Positions 8,340 to 16,870 of a DNA stretch of 64,000 nucleotides are shown here, piece by piece. The notes beneath the pieces are model-generated. The model saw only the letters and a list, made by a program, of their open reading frames with translations, was not told where the DNA came from and did no database searches. This DNA is from CAYHVK01 sp964360255 (lineage in GTDB: Bacteria; Bdellovibrionota; Bdellovibrionia; Bdellovibrionales; UBA1609), in contig CAYHVK010000005.1 of assembly GCA_964360255.1 (NCBI GenBank), forward strand, positions 62,001 through 126,000, read 5' to 3'. A program made the translations under genes and the position numbers. The stretch's first letter is position 1, and every line of letters begins with the position of its first letter.

Positions 8340-8446
8340 TTAAATTGGAACGCTGAAGGCCACAGTTGGCAAGTGTTGTTTGTGAAGTTCTCTATAAAAA
8401 CTTTTGCCTATTTGCAAAGTTTAGAAACACTAGAGATACTAATATT

Positions 8447-9376
8447 ATGAAAATTTTAAGCCTCAAAGAATCCATTGAGAAGTTGTCGCAGTTAAATGTG
8501 AAACGCAAATACTGGGTGATGTACTCGAGTTTGTACGGCGGGCTTGTGAAAGACCCTGAAGCTATGGTGATTCCGCTTGATGATCATATGGTTCATCGCG
8601 GAGACGGAATTTTTGAAGCCTTTCGTTTTCATAATAAAAAGATTTTTGATGTTGATGGTCACTTAAACCGTCTTTTGCGCTCGGCCGATCTTGTTTCACT
8701 TAAGATGCCCTTTTCTAAAGATGAAATTGCAAATATTTGCCAGGCTGTAGTCGATAATTCGCCAGAGCCAGTCGGCATGCTCCGCTTATTTGTCTCTCGT
8801 GGTTTTGGTGATTTTTCTCCTAACCCTTATAGTACAACGGGGTCACAGCTGTTTGTGGTTTCGATGCCGTTTAATCAGCTGCCGACTGAGAAGTATGAAA
8901 AAGGGGCGAGCATTGGTTTTTCAAAAGTGGCGGTTAAGCCCGGTGTATTTGCGCAGGTGAAAAGCTGCAATTATTTGCCAAATGTACTCACCAAAAAAGA
9001 ATCCATCGATAATGGTTGGGACTTTTCTATTAATGTCACAGAAGAGGGGTGGATTGCCGAAGGTCCGACGGAGAATATTTTAGTTTTAAATGCGAAGAAT
9101 GAATTGTTGGCTCCGAAGTTTGATTACACCCTTCGCGGTACGACTTTACTGAAAGTTTTAGAGCTGGCCGAGAGGTTTAAATCTCAGCTGGGTTTGACTC
9201 AAATCACCAACGCCGATGTTAAGGCGCAAGATTTGGTAAAAGCGAAAGAAGTAATGATGGTAGGTACAACTCTTGGAGTACTGCCGGTGACCAAAGCAAA
9301 TGGCCAAGCCTTAGGTCTAGGTTGCCCGGGGCCTGTTGCCAAGCTTTTAAATTCTGAGCTGAACAAGTTATTTTAA
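8447..9376 (+). CDS. Class IV (D-amino-acid / branched-chain) aminotransferase
   Basis: A 309-residue fold-IV PLP enzyme. The frame is open further upstream to a TTG at 8366, but the ATG at 8447 fits the family and the upstream codons look non-coding. Motifs are the opening YGGLVKDPEAMVIPLDDHMVHRGDG, typical of D-alanine aminotransferase-like proteins (split here as YGGLVKDP and HRGDGIFEAFR), the Schiff-base lysine in QVKSCNYLPN (about K172), and the PLP-binding EGPTENI. Substrate could be D-alanine/D-glutamate, branched-chain amino acids or aminodeoxychorismate; these cannot be separated by eye. Its divergent neighbour is the AmpG-like muropeptide permease, which makes a D-amino-acid role attractive but unproven. 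Confidence 0.85.
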   Translation: MKILSLKESIEKLSQLNVKRKYWVMYSSLYGGLVKDPEAMVIPLDDHMVHRGDGIFEAFRFHNKKIFDVDGHLNRLLRSADLVSLKMPFSKDEIANICQAVVDNSPEPVGMLRLFVSRGFGDFSPNPYSTTGSQLFVVSMPFNQLPTEKYEKGASIGFSKVAVKPGVFAQVKSCNYLPNVLTKKESIDNGWDFSINVTEEGWIAEGPTENILVLNAKNELLAPKFDYTLRGTTLLKVLELAERFKSQLGLTQITNADVKAQDLVKAKEVMMVGTTLGVLPVTKANGQALGLGCPGPVAKLLNSELNKLF

Positions 9377-9474
9377 GAGGTACCAGTTTACTTTCCACAT
9401 TTTCCGGACAGCCTCGGCCTTTTCAATTTGCCCAAACATTGACATTGAAGCCAGAAATCCAAATGCTTGAGGGT

Positions 9475-9816
9475 ATGTCTACTTTATTTAGTAAAATTAT
9501 TGATAAACAAATTCCGGCAAAGATTGTTCACGAAGATGAGCTTTGTTTAGCCTTTCATGATATTCATCCTCAGGCCCCAACGCATATTTTGATTATCCCT
9601 AAAAAAGAAATTCGCTCGATGGCAGAGATTACTGAAGAAGATAAAGTGATTCTCGGGCACTTAATGTTTACCGCGAATCAAATAGCCGAAAAAGTCGGCG
9701 TTAAAGATAAAGGCTACCGTCTTGTTGTTAACACCAATCAGTGGGGCGGGCAGACGGTTTATCATCTTCATATTCACTTGCTTAGCGGCCGCGCTTTGAG
9801 CTGGCCACCTGGGTAA
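9475..9816 (+). CDS. HIT family nucleotide-binding protein (HinT-like)
   Basis: A 113-residue protein with the histidine triad motif HLHIHLL near the C-terminus. The N-terminal pattern STLFSKIIDKQIPAKI, then HEDELCLAFHDI, HPQAPTHILIIPK, and the ending GGRALSWPPG-like segment are characteristic of HinT (HIT) proteins. They hydrolyse purine nucleotide phosphoramidates such as aminoacyl-AMP. I chose the ATG at 9475 because the protein then begins exactly like HinT homologues. In-frame starts at 9463 (ATG) and 9439 (TTG) would add up to 12 residues with no family counterpart. A GAGGG lies immediately before the ATG, at unusually short spacing. Confidence 0.88.
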   Translation: MSTLFSKIIDKQIPAKIVHEDELCLAFHDIHPQAPTHILIIPKKEIRSMAEITEEDKVILGHLMFTANQIAEKVGVKDKGYRLVVNTNQWGGQTVYHLHIHLLSGRALSWPPG

Positions 9817-9842
9817 TTTAACGTTAACTCGACAAAGTGCGA

Positions 9843-9938
9843 GTTGCCGTACTGAGCAAAACAACCATCGGACTTAGCTAAAATCAAATTGAGATCCAAT
9901 AGATTTGAATACATTCGTATTTTGCTCAGTTGGGCAAC
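9843..9938. repeat. Imperfect inverted repeat with 19-base arms
   Basis: Bases 9843-9861 and 9920-9938 are reverse complements with two adjacent mismatches, separated by 58 bases. The element lies in the 236-base gap between the HIT gene and the methyltransferase gene, where I see no other gene. A foldback transcript, a regulatory site or a small miniature element are all possible. No T-run follows the right arm. Confidence 0.5.
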
Positions 9939-10052
9939 TGACCTTTTAACACACATACGTACATCCAGCAGACCTCTGTCTATTCGGGACAGTTTTGGAC
10001 TCTTTTTACGAGATAAATCACCGATAATATAGAGGGACTAGGAGTAATTTTT

Positions 10053-11147
10053 TTGCTGAAACCGATTTTAGAATGTCCAGTTTGCAACTGCAGTGGCTTT
10101 AAAAGCCTTTACGCGCTTAGCAGCGCGGATGTGGTGCAATGTACAGACTGCGATCTTCTTTACGTGCCGATGCCGACTCCTGAAGTGACTTCGATTTATA
10201 AGGCTTCTTACTTCAAAGGTGATCAAGAAGTTCATGGCTATGGTAATTACGAAGATGAATACGAGAGCCACTATAAAACTTTTGAACATCGAATTAAAGA
10301 AACTGAAATGGTTATGGGTGGCAAGGGCCGTGTGCTGGATGTGGGCTGTGCCCTCGGACACTTCGGCAAAGTCGCTAAAGACCGCGGCTGGGATGTCTTT
10401 GTTACCGACGTCTCTGATTTTGCCGTTCAGAAATCGGCGATTCAGTACGGCCTGAAAGGTTTTGTTTCATCGCCAGATAAATTGCCAGTAAAGCCCGGTC
10501 AGTTTGATTGCATCACTCTTTTTGATGTGATCGAGCACGTCAGTCAGCCACTCGAGCTTCTGCAGAATATGCGCGAAGCTTTAAATAGAAATGGTGTTCT
10601 TCATTTGACGACGCCAAATCAAAATTCTTTATCAGCCAAGCTCATGGGTAAACACTGGTATCACTTGAAGCCAGAAGAGCATCTGCTCTACTTCAGTCCC
10701 TCAACGATCAAACTCGCTTTAGAGAAGACGGGTTTTGAAGTTATTCAGCTGAGGCCAATGGCTACTTTCATGCGTGTAAAAGATATTTTTATGCGCCTCA
10801 GACGTTATTCAAAGTTTATCGCGAGTGCTGGGCTCAAAATTTCTAAAATGCTTGGCCTTGATGAGAAAATCATCAAAATCTATGTCGGTGAAATGGAAGT
10901 GTGGGCACGCCCTCAGCGCTCTGAAGAGCGGAAGCATGTGAAAGTCCCTCATCCCGTTGATGTACCGCAATCGAGTGTATTTGATGTTGTTTGCTGTCCG
11001 AACTGCAAAAGCTCTATCTATAAAGAAGAGATTCAGAAAACAGAAGAAATTCTCTGTACGAACTGCGATTCTTCGTATGAAATAGTCGCAGGAGTCATTG
11101 ATTTTTCACGTTATGGCAAAAGAAACTCGAGAGCACGCGCAGTTTGA
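10053..11147 (+). CDS. SAM-dependent methyltransferase with zinc ribbons at both ends
   Basis: A 364-residue protein. The N-terminus has two CxxC knuckles (CPVC and CTDC, residues 8-35), as in methyltransferases that act on sugars or bound carriers. A class I Rossmann domain follows: VLDVGCALGHFG (SAM motif I) near residue 93, VTDVSDFA, DCITLFDVIEHV (motif IV) and NGVLHLTTPN. A second ribbon, CCPNC...CTNC, lies in the last 45 residues and resembles Trm112-like zinc-binding domains. The TTG start is supported by an upstream AGGAG. The 3' end overlaps the DUF2723 glycosyltransferase gene by 35-50 bases, so a role in modifying a surface glycan or glycoprotein is plausible; substrate unknown. Confidence 0.78.
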   Translation: MLKPILECPVCNCSGFKSLYALSSADVVQCTDCDLLYVPMPTPEVTSIYKASYFKGDQEVHGYGNYEDEYESHYKTFEHRIKETEMVMGGKGRVLDVGCALGHFGKVAKDRGWDVFVTDVSDFAVQKSAIQYGLKGFVSSPDKLPVKPGQFDCITLFDVIEHVSQPLELLQNMREALNRNGVLHLTTPNQNSLSAKLMGKHWYHLKPEEHLLYFSPSTIKLALEKTGFEVIQLRPMATFMRVKDIFMRLRRYSKFIASAGLKISKMLGLDEKIIKIYVGEMEVWARPQRSEERKHVKVPHPVDVPQSSVFDVVCCPNCKSSIYKEEIQKTEEILCTNCDSSYEIVAGVIDFSRYGKRNSRARAV

Positions 11148-13218
11148 ATTCTCTGATCGGCAATATTCTGCTTTTCTCTTCTTTATTTCGTTTCTAATTT
11201 TCGCTTTCACATCGGCCCACTCCGTCACATTTGAAGATTCCGGACTCTTTATCAGCGCCATTAAAGCTCTCGGTTTGCCGCAGCCTCCAGGCTATCCTCT
11301 TTATATTCTTCTGGGGCATGTCTTTACCTACATACCGTTAGGCTCATTAGCTTATCGCATCCACTTGCTTTCAAATATTCTCGGAGCAGGAACCGCCGTA
11401 TTTTTATTTCTTTCACTGCGACAATTAAAATTCCCGAAGTGGTCGTCATTTTTCTCAGCCCTCGCAGTGGTGACGGGCAGTACTTTCTGGAGCCAAATGA
11501 TCGTGGCCGAAGTTTACCCTCTGCATATTTTTATTTTCTCAGTTTTATTTTATCTCGCACTTTTGATTTTAAAATCTTACGAGCCAAAAAAACCGAACGA
11601 AAGTCATCAGAATCGGCTTTATATTTTGTTTGGAGTAGTTTTGGGCCTGGGTTTAGCCAATCACTGGCCACTTCTTGTTATCGGCACTCCGCTCATACTT
11701 TTCTTCGTTTGGCCCATCAAAAAACAAATCTTCAAGCAAAGCTGGAAGTGGTTGGGGAGTAGTCTTTTAACCGCCGCGGTATTTTATGGCTTTATGATGT
11801 GGCGCTCGCAAGCCAGCCCGGTGATTTCTTTCTTGGGGCCGCTTGATTCATTCGGTGATTTGATGGGCTACATCAATCGCAGTTATTACCGGGTGATTGA
11901 AAACAAATGGGATTCAACATTTGTTGATAAGCTTTACTTCTTAGGTGATTTTATTTTCGGTTTAGTCTGGCGCGAATGGTTTTTAGTCGGCGCTGTTTTC
12001 GTTCTTGGTTGTTACTCGGCCATAAAAAAGTATTCAAGAATCCAAATTGTCGGATTGCTTTTCGGTCTTTTGGCCACGCCCATCGTTTTACCCATTCAAT
12101 TGCCGTTTGAGTTCAATCTCCTCAATCAAAACGTACTTAAAGTTTTTCACCTAGTTTCATATTTTGCAGCTGGCTTGATACTGCCTTATGGCTTTGAAAT
12201 GATTCGAGCTTGGCGGGCGAAATTATTTATTCCAATAGCGTCAGGTGTCGTAGCGCTCACCATTATTCTCAACTTTATTGATAATGATCTTCGCACCGAT
12301 CATTTTGCCGAAGATTATGGGCGTGTGATACTGAGTTTTATCCCCCCTTCAGATAAAATTCGTCCTTTAGTAGCGGGTACAGATGCCGACGTTGGCCCTC
12401 TGTCATACATTCGTTACGGATTGGGTGAACGCGCAGATCTGAACTTGTACACTCAATCTGGCGTTTTCTTTGATCACCGTATTTTTGATCCTTGGATGTT
12501 TAAAAAAAGCGTTCGAGTAGAGAAGACCGAGAATTTCTTAAAAGACAATGAGATTGTTTACTCAACGAAGGTACTCGATATTCTCGAGGCGCGCACCAAT
12601 CTACCCTTTGTTTTCAACTTCAATGGTCTCCTTTACGAAATATCTTTGCAGACAAAACCACCACTCGGGGCTGATCAGGTGACTTTGACTCTAGTGAAAC
12701 AGGCTCTTGCTGATTATATCAAAAATCCGCACGTTTCAAATTGGCTCTACCATCGTGAGGTTATTGCAGCTCGTCTCTGTAACTTTTTAATTTTGCGTGA
12801 GCCGACTGGCGAACCATTTGAGAAAATTAGAAGCTGCAAACAAGTTAGAGCTCGGCATCTAGCTAAAGAAAAACAATTTGCTGCGGCCGATACGATTTAC
12901 AAAGAATTAATTGGCTCAGCTCAAGATATGATTTCAGCAGAACGCCACTCGCTTCGTTACTTCCAATTGATCAATCGCTTAGACCAAATCAACACCGAGC
13001 CCAAATCTATTGATCAAAAATACGCCAGCTTCTCTGAAGCCATTGAATATGCGGCTCCAGCTTTAGACGATTATAAAGAGTGTGATAACAACGTAGTGAC
13101 TGTGATTAAATCTGTTGAGGGACGCGTCCCTTTAAGCGAAAACGTTAAGACAAAGCTCGCTCGATTTGCGAAATGTAAAGCGAAACCAGCGGCTCAGCCC
13201 GCAGGTCGGAATAGATGA
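11113..13218 (+). CDS. DUF2723 membrane glycosyltransferase-like protein
   Basis: About 701 residues, with roughly ten N-terminal membrane segments and a soluble C-terminal part of about 270 residues. The first periplasmic loop contains FEDSGLFISAIKALGLPQPPGYPLY (here in two parts: FEDSGLFISAIKALG and PQPPGYPLYILLG), the DUF2723 signature. It is related to the TMEM260/protein O-mannosyltransferase-like GT-C fold, where the acidic residue in the loop is catalytic. Expected role: moving a lipid-linked sugar to a protein or lipid on the outer face of the inner membrane. An in-frame TTG at 11098 follows a GGAG but only 3 bases away, so I prefer the ATG at 11113. The C-terminal part resembles helical repeats. 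The stop overlaps the next ATG (ATGA). Confidence 0.8.
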   Translation: MAKETREHAQFEFSDRQYSAFLFFISFLIFAFTSAHSVTFEDSGLFISAIKALGLPQPPGYPLYILLGHVFTYIPLGSLAYRIHLLSNILGAGTAVFLFLSLRQLKFPKWSSFFSALAVVTGSTFWSQMIVAEVYPLHIFIFSVLFYLALLILKSYEPKKPNESHQNRLYILFGVVLGLGLANHWPLLVIGTPLILFFVWPIKKQIFKQSWKWLGSSLLTAAVFYGFMMWRSQASPVISFLGPLDSFGDLMGYINRSYYRVIENKWDSTFVDKLYFLGDFIFGLVWREWFLVGAVFVLGCYSAIKKYSRIQIVGLLFGLLATPIVLPIQLPFEFNLLNQNVLKVFHLVSYFAAGLILPYGFEMIRAWRAKLFIPIASGVVALTIILNFIDNDLRTDHFAEDYGRVILSFIPPSDKIRPLVAGTDADVGPLSYIRYGLGERADLNLYTQSGVFFDHRIFDPWMFKKSVRVEKTENFLKDNEIVYSTKVLDILEARTNLPFVFNFNGLLYEISLQTKPPLGADQVTLTLVKQALADYIKNPHVSNWLYHREVIAARLCNFLILREPTGEPFEKIRSCKQVRARHLAKEKQFAAADTIYKELIGSAQDMISAERHSLRYFQLINRLDQINTEPKSIDQKYASFSEAIEYAAPALDDYKECDNNVVTVIKSVEGRVPLSENVKTKLARFAKCKAKPAAQPAGRNR

Positions 13219-14186
13219 GCGGCTTCTTCAAACAAAAACCTTTTGCAGTTCTTGACGGCGGTTTAGCCACGGCCATTGAAGCTAAAGGAGCTGACCTCAA
13301 CCATCCACTTTGGTCGGCCAAAGTTTTAAAAGAAAACCCCGAATTTATATTCGATTCCCATTTCGAGTTTATGGAGGCCGGAGCCGACATCGTTCTTACT
13401 GCTTCCTATCAAGCCAGTGTTAAAGGCTTTAAAGATTATGGTCTCTACGACCGCGAAGCGCGAGAAACGATTTTCTCTTCTATAATGCTGGCTTGTTATG
13501 CTCGCGAAAAGTATGCCGAGCGCCAGAGGCAAAATAAAGAAGAACCAAGAAATATTTTGATTGGCGCTTCATGCGGCCCTTACGGAGCCACTTTAGCTGA
13601 TGGCTCTGAGTACGCCGCGAGTTATATCGATCAGCAGACGGGGACGGTAAAAAAAGAAATCTCCGCTGATTTGGTCGACTACTATCAAACTAAAATTGAG
13701 ATCTTGCTCGCTCCGCGAAAAAACTTTACCTGTAATTTTTTAGCATTCGAGACTTTGCCCGCAGCTATTGAAGCCCAGGTGATTGCTGCCATCATGAAAA
13801 AGTATCCGGGCGCCCGCTATTGGCTTTCGTTTTCAAATGCCCAAGAGGCGGAGCGGGCCATTAAAATATTAAGTACAAACCCCCAAGTGATCGGCTTTGG
13901 TCTGAATTGCATGAGCCCTGATCTTGCACTTGAAGCATTGCCTGCGCTGAAGGCTCAATTGGGCTCAAGCGCTGCGGCCTTAGTTGTTTACCCCAATAGC
14001 GGAAATGTTTTTGATCCGGTTCAAAAAGTTTGGGCCTCGGTAAAACCCAAAGCTTACGACTGGTCTGAATTCGCGAAAAAGGCCAACGAACTTGGCGCCA
14101 CTGTCATTGGTGGTTGCTGCCAAACGACGACAAAAGAAATCAAAGCTATTTCTTCAGCGCTTTCTTATAAGCCACCACAGTTCTGA
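13215..14186 (+). CDS. mmuM: Homocysteine S-methyltransferase family protein
   Basis: A 323-residue TIM-barrel protein of the S-methylmethionine/betaine:homocysteine methyltransferase family. It begins with the typical VLDGGLATAIEAKG. It has the zinc ligands in FGLNCMSP and the C-terminal VIGGCCQTTTKEI (GGCC), and TASYQASVKGF and LIGASCGPYGATLADGSEY match MmuM. It should transfer a methyl group from S-methylmethionine or SAM to homocysteine, making methionine. The ATG overlaps the stop of the glycosyltransferase gene. The last 41 bases overlap the convergent photolyase gene, an unusually long antisense coding overlap. Confidence 0.9.
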   Translation: MSGFFKQKPFAVLDGGLATAIEAKGADLNHPLWSAKVLKENPEFIFDSHFEFMEAGADIVLTASYQASVKGFKDYGLYDREARETIFSSIMLACYAREKYAERQRQNKEEPRNILIGASCGPYGATLADGSEYAASYIDQQTGTVKKEISADLVDYYQTKIEILLAPRKNFTCNFLAFETLPAAIEAQVIAAIMKKYPGARYWLSFSNAQEAERAIKILSTNPQVIGFGLNCMSPDLALEALPALKAQLGSSAAALVVYPNSGNVFDPVQKVWASVKPKAYDWSEFAKKANELGATVIGGCCQTTTKEIKAISSALSYKPPQF

Positions 14187-15459
14187 TTCGCGCCATCGAG
14201 TGGTCGACAATTTGTTTTGGATATTTTGCAGTTTCAAATTCTGGAATCCATTTTTTAATATACTCGAATTTAGGATCAAACTTTTTCTGCTGTTGTTCAG
14301 GATTAAAAATTCTAAAATACGGAGCCGCATCGCAGCCCGTACCTGCCGACCACTGCCAGTTGCCATTGTTAGCTGATAAATCATAATCGAGAAGTTTCTC
14401 GGCAAAATAGCGCTCACCTTTACGCCAATCCATCATTAAATCTTTAACTAAGAAGCTGGCCGTCACCATTCGTACACGATTGTGCATAAACCCGGTGGTA
14501 TTCAACTCGCGCATACCTGCATCTACGAGCGCATAGCCCGTGCGGCCCTCGCACCAAGCTTGAAACTCATCTGCGTTCACACGCCATTTAATATTATCGT
14601 ACTCGGGTCTGAATGCTTTTTTTTCAACATGAGGAAAATGAAAAAGAATTTGCATAAAGAACTCGCGCCAAATGAGTTCGCTGAGCCAAGTTTCATTGTT
14701 TTTAATGGCGATCTGCACGCACTGTCTGACGCTGACAGTGCCAAAGCGAAGGTGAATTCCCAATCGTGAAGTGGCATCCAGAGCCGGAAAATCTCGAGTG
14801 CCATCATATTTTTTAATTAAAGACACATCAAATTGAGGTGGCTCAAAAACCATATCTGTTTTTTTAAAATCAATATCGCTTAAATCAAGCCAGATTTTTT
14901 TCTTCGTCCGAAGAAGATTTTTAAAATCTGTAACATAACTTTTGTAATCTGATGATCTTAAAGTTTTCAGCCATTTTTTCTTGTAAGGAGTAAAGACGGT
15001 GTAGGGCTGGCCATCATCTTTCGTCACTTCGTTTTTTTCAAAAATGACTTGGTCTTTAATTGAGTTAAATTCAATTCCTTTTGATTTTAAAAATTTTGCG
15101 ATTTTTTCGTCTCGAGCAATAGTGCCTGGTTCGTAATCGCTAGCGCAAAAAACCTGTTCTACATTTTTTGTGGCGATAATTTTCTTCCACACCTCGAGAG
15201 GTGATCCGTAATAGAGATGCAATTGCGCACCCTGAGCCACTAACCGTTTCTGGATATCTGACAGTGCTTGATAAATAAAATCCACGCGCCGATCTGACTT
15301 GTCTTTTAGTTCTGAAAGTAGGTCATGATCGAAAATAAATAGCACTTGAACGGGGAGGCCACTTTTTAAGGCGGTCGAGAGGACGGCGCTATCTTCAAGA
15401 CGCAAATCTCGTCTTATCCAGGCAATACTGATCTTTGTACTGGCTTCTGTCGCACTCAC
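14146..15459 (-). CDS. phrB: Deoxyribodipyrimidine photolyase, class I
   Basis: A 437-residue photolyase that repairs cyclobutane pyrimidine dimers with blue light. The N-terminal antenna domain opens with IAWIRRDLRLEDSAVL. The FAD domain contains LSELIWREFF, EGRTGYALVDAGMRELNTTG (split here as EGRTGYALVDAGM and RELNTTGFMHNRVRM), SFLVKDLMMDWRKGE and the conserved DYDLSANNGNWQW followed by GTGCDAAPYFRIFNP. Length is a little short of the usual 450-475. It shares 41 bases at its 3' end with the convergent homocysteine methyltransferase gene. The start is set by the conserved N-terminal strand; an internal ATG would remove it. Confidence 0.93.
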   Translation of the reverse strand: MSATEASTKISIAWIRRDLRLEDSAVLSTALKSGLPVQVLFIFDHDLLSELKDKSDRRVDFIYQALSDIQKRLVAQGAQLHLYYGSPLEVWKKIIATKNVEQVFCASDYEPGTIARDEKIAKFLKSKGIEFNSIKDQVIFEKNEVTKDDGQPYTVFTPYKKKWLKTLRSSDYKSYVTDFKNLLRTKKKIWLDLSDIDFKKTDMVFEPPQFDVSLIKKYDGTRDFPALDATSRLGIHLRFGTVSVRQCVQIAIKNNETWLSELIWREFFMQILFHFPHVEKKAFRPEYDNIKWRVNADEFQAWCEGRTGYALVDAGMRELNTTGFMHNRVRMVTASFLVKDLMMDWRKGERYFAEKLLDYDLSANNGNWQWSAGTGCDAAPYFRIFNPEQQQKKFDPKFEYIKKWIPEFETAKYPKQIVDHSMARIRTVVAYKKALKK

Positions 15460-15582
15460 TTGGGCCTCCGTCTAGGGTAAATTAGTCTGAATCGTGAAAC
15501 TGGTCACGACCTTTATCGAACTTTTACAAATAAAAATGTGCGCTCGAACGAATTCTGAAAAAATAAGAAGACGAGGTAATTT

Positions 15583-16404
15583 ATGAAATCTTTAATTGCT
15601 GTATTAGCTTTGTCATTTACTTTTGTCGTCACCAGCGCCCACGCCGAAGAGTACTCGGCGGTCTCTGTGATTGATTCGCATGCTCGAAGTGTCGCTTCAG
15701 AGAGCATGGCCCTCGATGTGAGCCAAGTGCGTGATCGCCCTTTTACGGTTCAGGTGGCTTCACACTTAAATGAATTAAATGCCATTGAACATGTTGAGCG
15801 TTTAAAAGGTGAAGGCTTTAGCGCCTTTTATTATCCAAATTTTATAAAGAACCAAGTTCTCTTTAAAGTTTGCAGCGGTCGCTTCGCCAATCAAAATGAG
15901 GCTGAAGCTTATCGCGCTGAGTTTATCAAAACTACGAGTGAAAACTTATCGGTCGTCGCCTCTCTTCTTTCTCGTCCAGGTTCTGATGCCGTGGCCACTC
16001 AAGCCTTACTGAAAGGAATCAAAAAAGCAGAAAAAGAAATGGACGACAACTATCGTGGCGATGTGAAGCAAGAGCGTGCCGAGAGCACTAAAGTTAAACA
16101 GAATCGCGCGATTGCCTCGGTGGCAACAGCGGCAGCAACTATTGCTACGGAAGCGGGTAAAAAAGTTTACTCACTTCAAGTTGCAGCCTTCCCGAACGAA
16201 GAGCTGGCGAAAGAGAACGTTAAGAAAGCTGAAAAAGAAGTGAAGGGCTACGAAGTGTTTTATCGCGCCACTCAAGTGGATGGTAAGACTTGGTATCGTC
16301 TTTTCATCGGTCGTTTTAATGAATATCAAGCGGCGAATGATGCGAAAAAGTCTATGCCTGCAGAAAAATACCCAAGCCCAATCGTACGCAAACTTTTCGA
16401 GTAA
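15583..16404 (+). CDS. Secreted protein with two SPOR domains
   Basis: A 273-residue protein with a classical signal peptide (cleavage near AHA-EE, residue 22). It has two SPOR (sporulation-related) repeats, about residues 50-125 (FTVQVASHLNELNAIEHVERL) and 195-270 (YSLQVAAFPNEELAKENVKKA; both with an xxGRF motif, SGRFANQ and IGRFNEY). SPOR domains bind peptidoglycan strands stripped of peptides and often localise proteins to the septum. The linker is lysine- and alanine-rich. A GAGG site precedes the ATG. The gene is followed 18 bases later by msrB and may share its transcript. Confidence 0.85.
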   Translation: MKSLIAVLALSFTFVVTSAHAEEYSAVSVIDSHARSVASESMALDVSQVRDRPFTVQVASHLNELNAIEHVERLKGEGFSAFYYPNFIKNQVLFKVCSGRFANQNEAEAYRAEFIKTTSENLSVVASLLSRPGSDAVATQALLKGIKKAEKEMDDNYRGDVKQERAESTKVKQNRAIASVATAAATIATEAGKKVYSLQVAAFPNEELAKENVKKAEKEVKGYEVFYRATQVDGKTWYRLFIGRFNEYQAANDAKKSMPAEKYPSPIVRKLFE

Positions 16405-16422
16405 TGATCAAGCGGAGTTTCT

Positions 16423-16863
16423 ATGTCAGATCCAAAAAAAGAACTTCGTGATCGTCTTACGCCTGAGCAGTTTCAAGTGACACAAAATGATGCGACCGAA
16501 GCTCCCTTTAATAATGCTTACTGGGATAATAAAAGAGACGGTATCTACGTGGATGTAGTGAGCGGCGAGCCACTTTTCTCATCCATTGATAAATACGATT
16601 CAGGTTCTGGTTGGCCTAGCTTTACGCGACCACTTGTTAAAGACAACGTGGTTGAAAAGCCCGATCATAAGCTTTTTGTTCAACGCGTAGAGATTCGCTC
16701 TAAAAAAGCGGACTCTCATTTAGGCCACGTTTTTGAAGATGGCCCGGTGGAAGAGACAGGACTTCGTTATTGTATGAATTCTGCAGCCCTGCGTTTTATA
16801 CCTAAAGAAGATCTTGAAAAAGAAGGCTATGGCCAATTCGCAAAACTTTTCGCAAAGAAATAG
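16423..16863 (+). CDS. msrB: Peptide methionine-(R)-S-oxide reductase, single-cysteine form
   Basis: A 146-residue MsrB that reduces the R epimer of methionine sulfoxide. Motifs are GIYVDVVSGEPLFSS, KYDSGSGWPSFTRP, DSHLGHVF and the catalytic cysteine in GLRYCMNSAALRF (C117). The two CxxC zinc pairs of the metal form are absent, as in the MsrB part of MsrA-MsrB fusions. The position that holds the resolving Cys in those fusions (SGCGW) is Ser here (S62), and C117 is the only cysteine in the protein. Recycling must therefore use an external thiol. It is 7 bases upstream of msrA, so the two stereospecific repair enzymes are co-expressed. Confidence 0.93.
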   Translation: MSDPKKELRDRLTPEQFQVTQNDATEAPFNNAYWDNKRDGIYVDVVSGEPLFSSIDKYDSGSGWPSFTRPLVKDNVVEKPDHKLFVQRVEIRSKKADSHLGHVFEDGPVEETGLRYCMNSAALRFIPKEDLEKEGYGQFAKLFAKK

Positions 16864-16870
16864 GTGATTT

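Noticed and set aside
8366..8446. TTG-initiated N-terminal extension of the class IV aminotransferase
   Set aside because: The added 27 residues match nothing in the family, overlap the divergent promoter region and lack a ribosome site; the ATG at 8447 fits.
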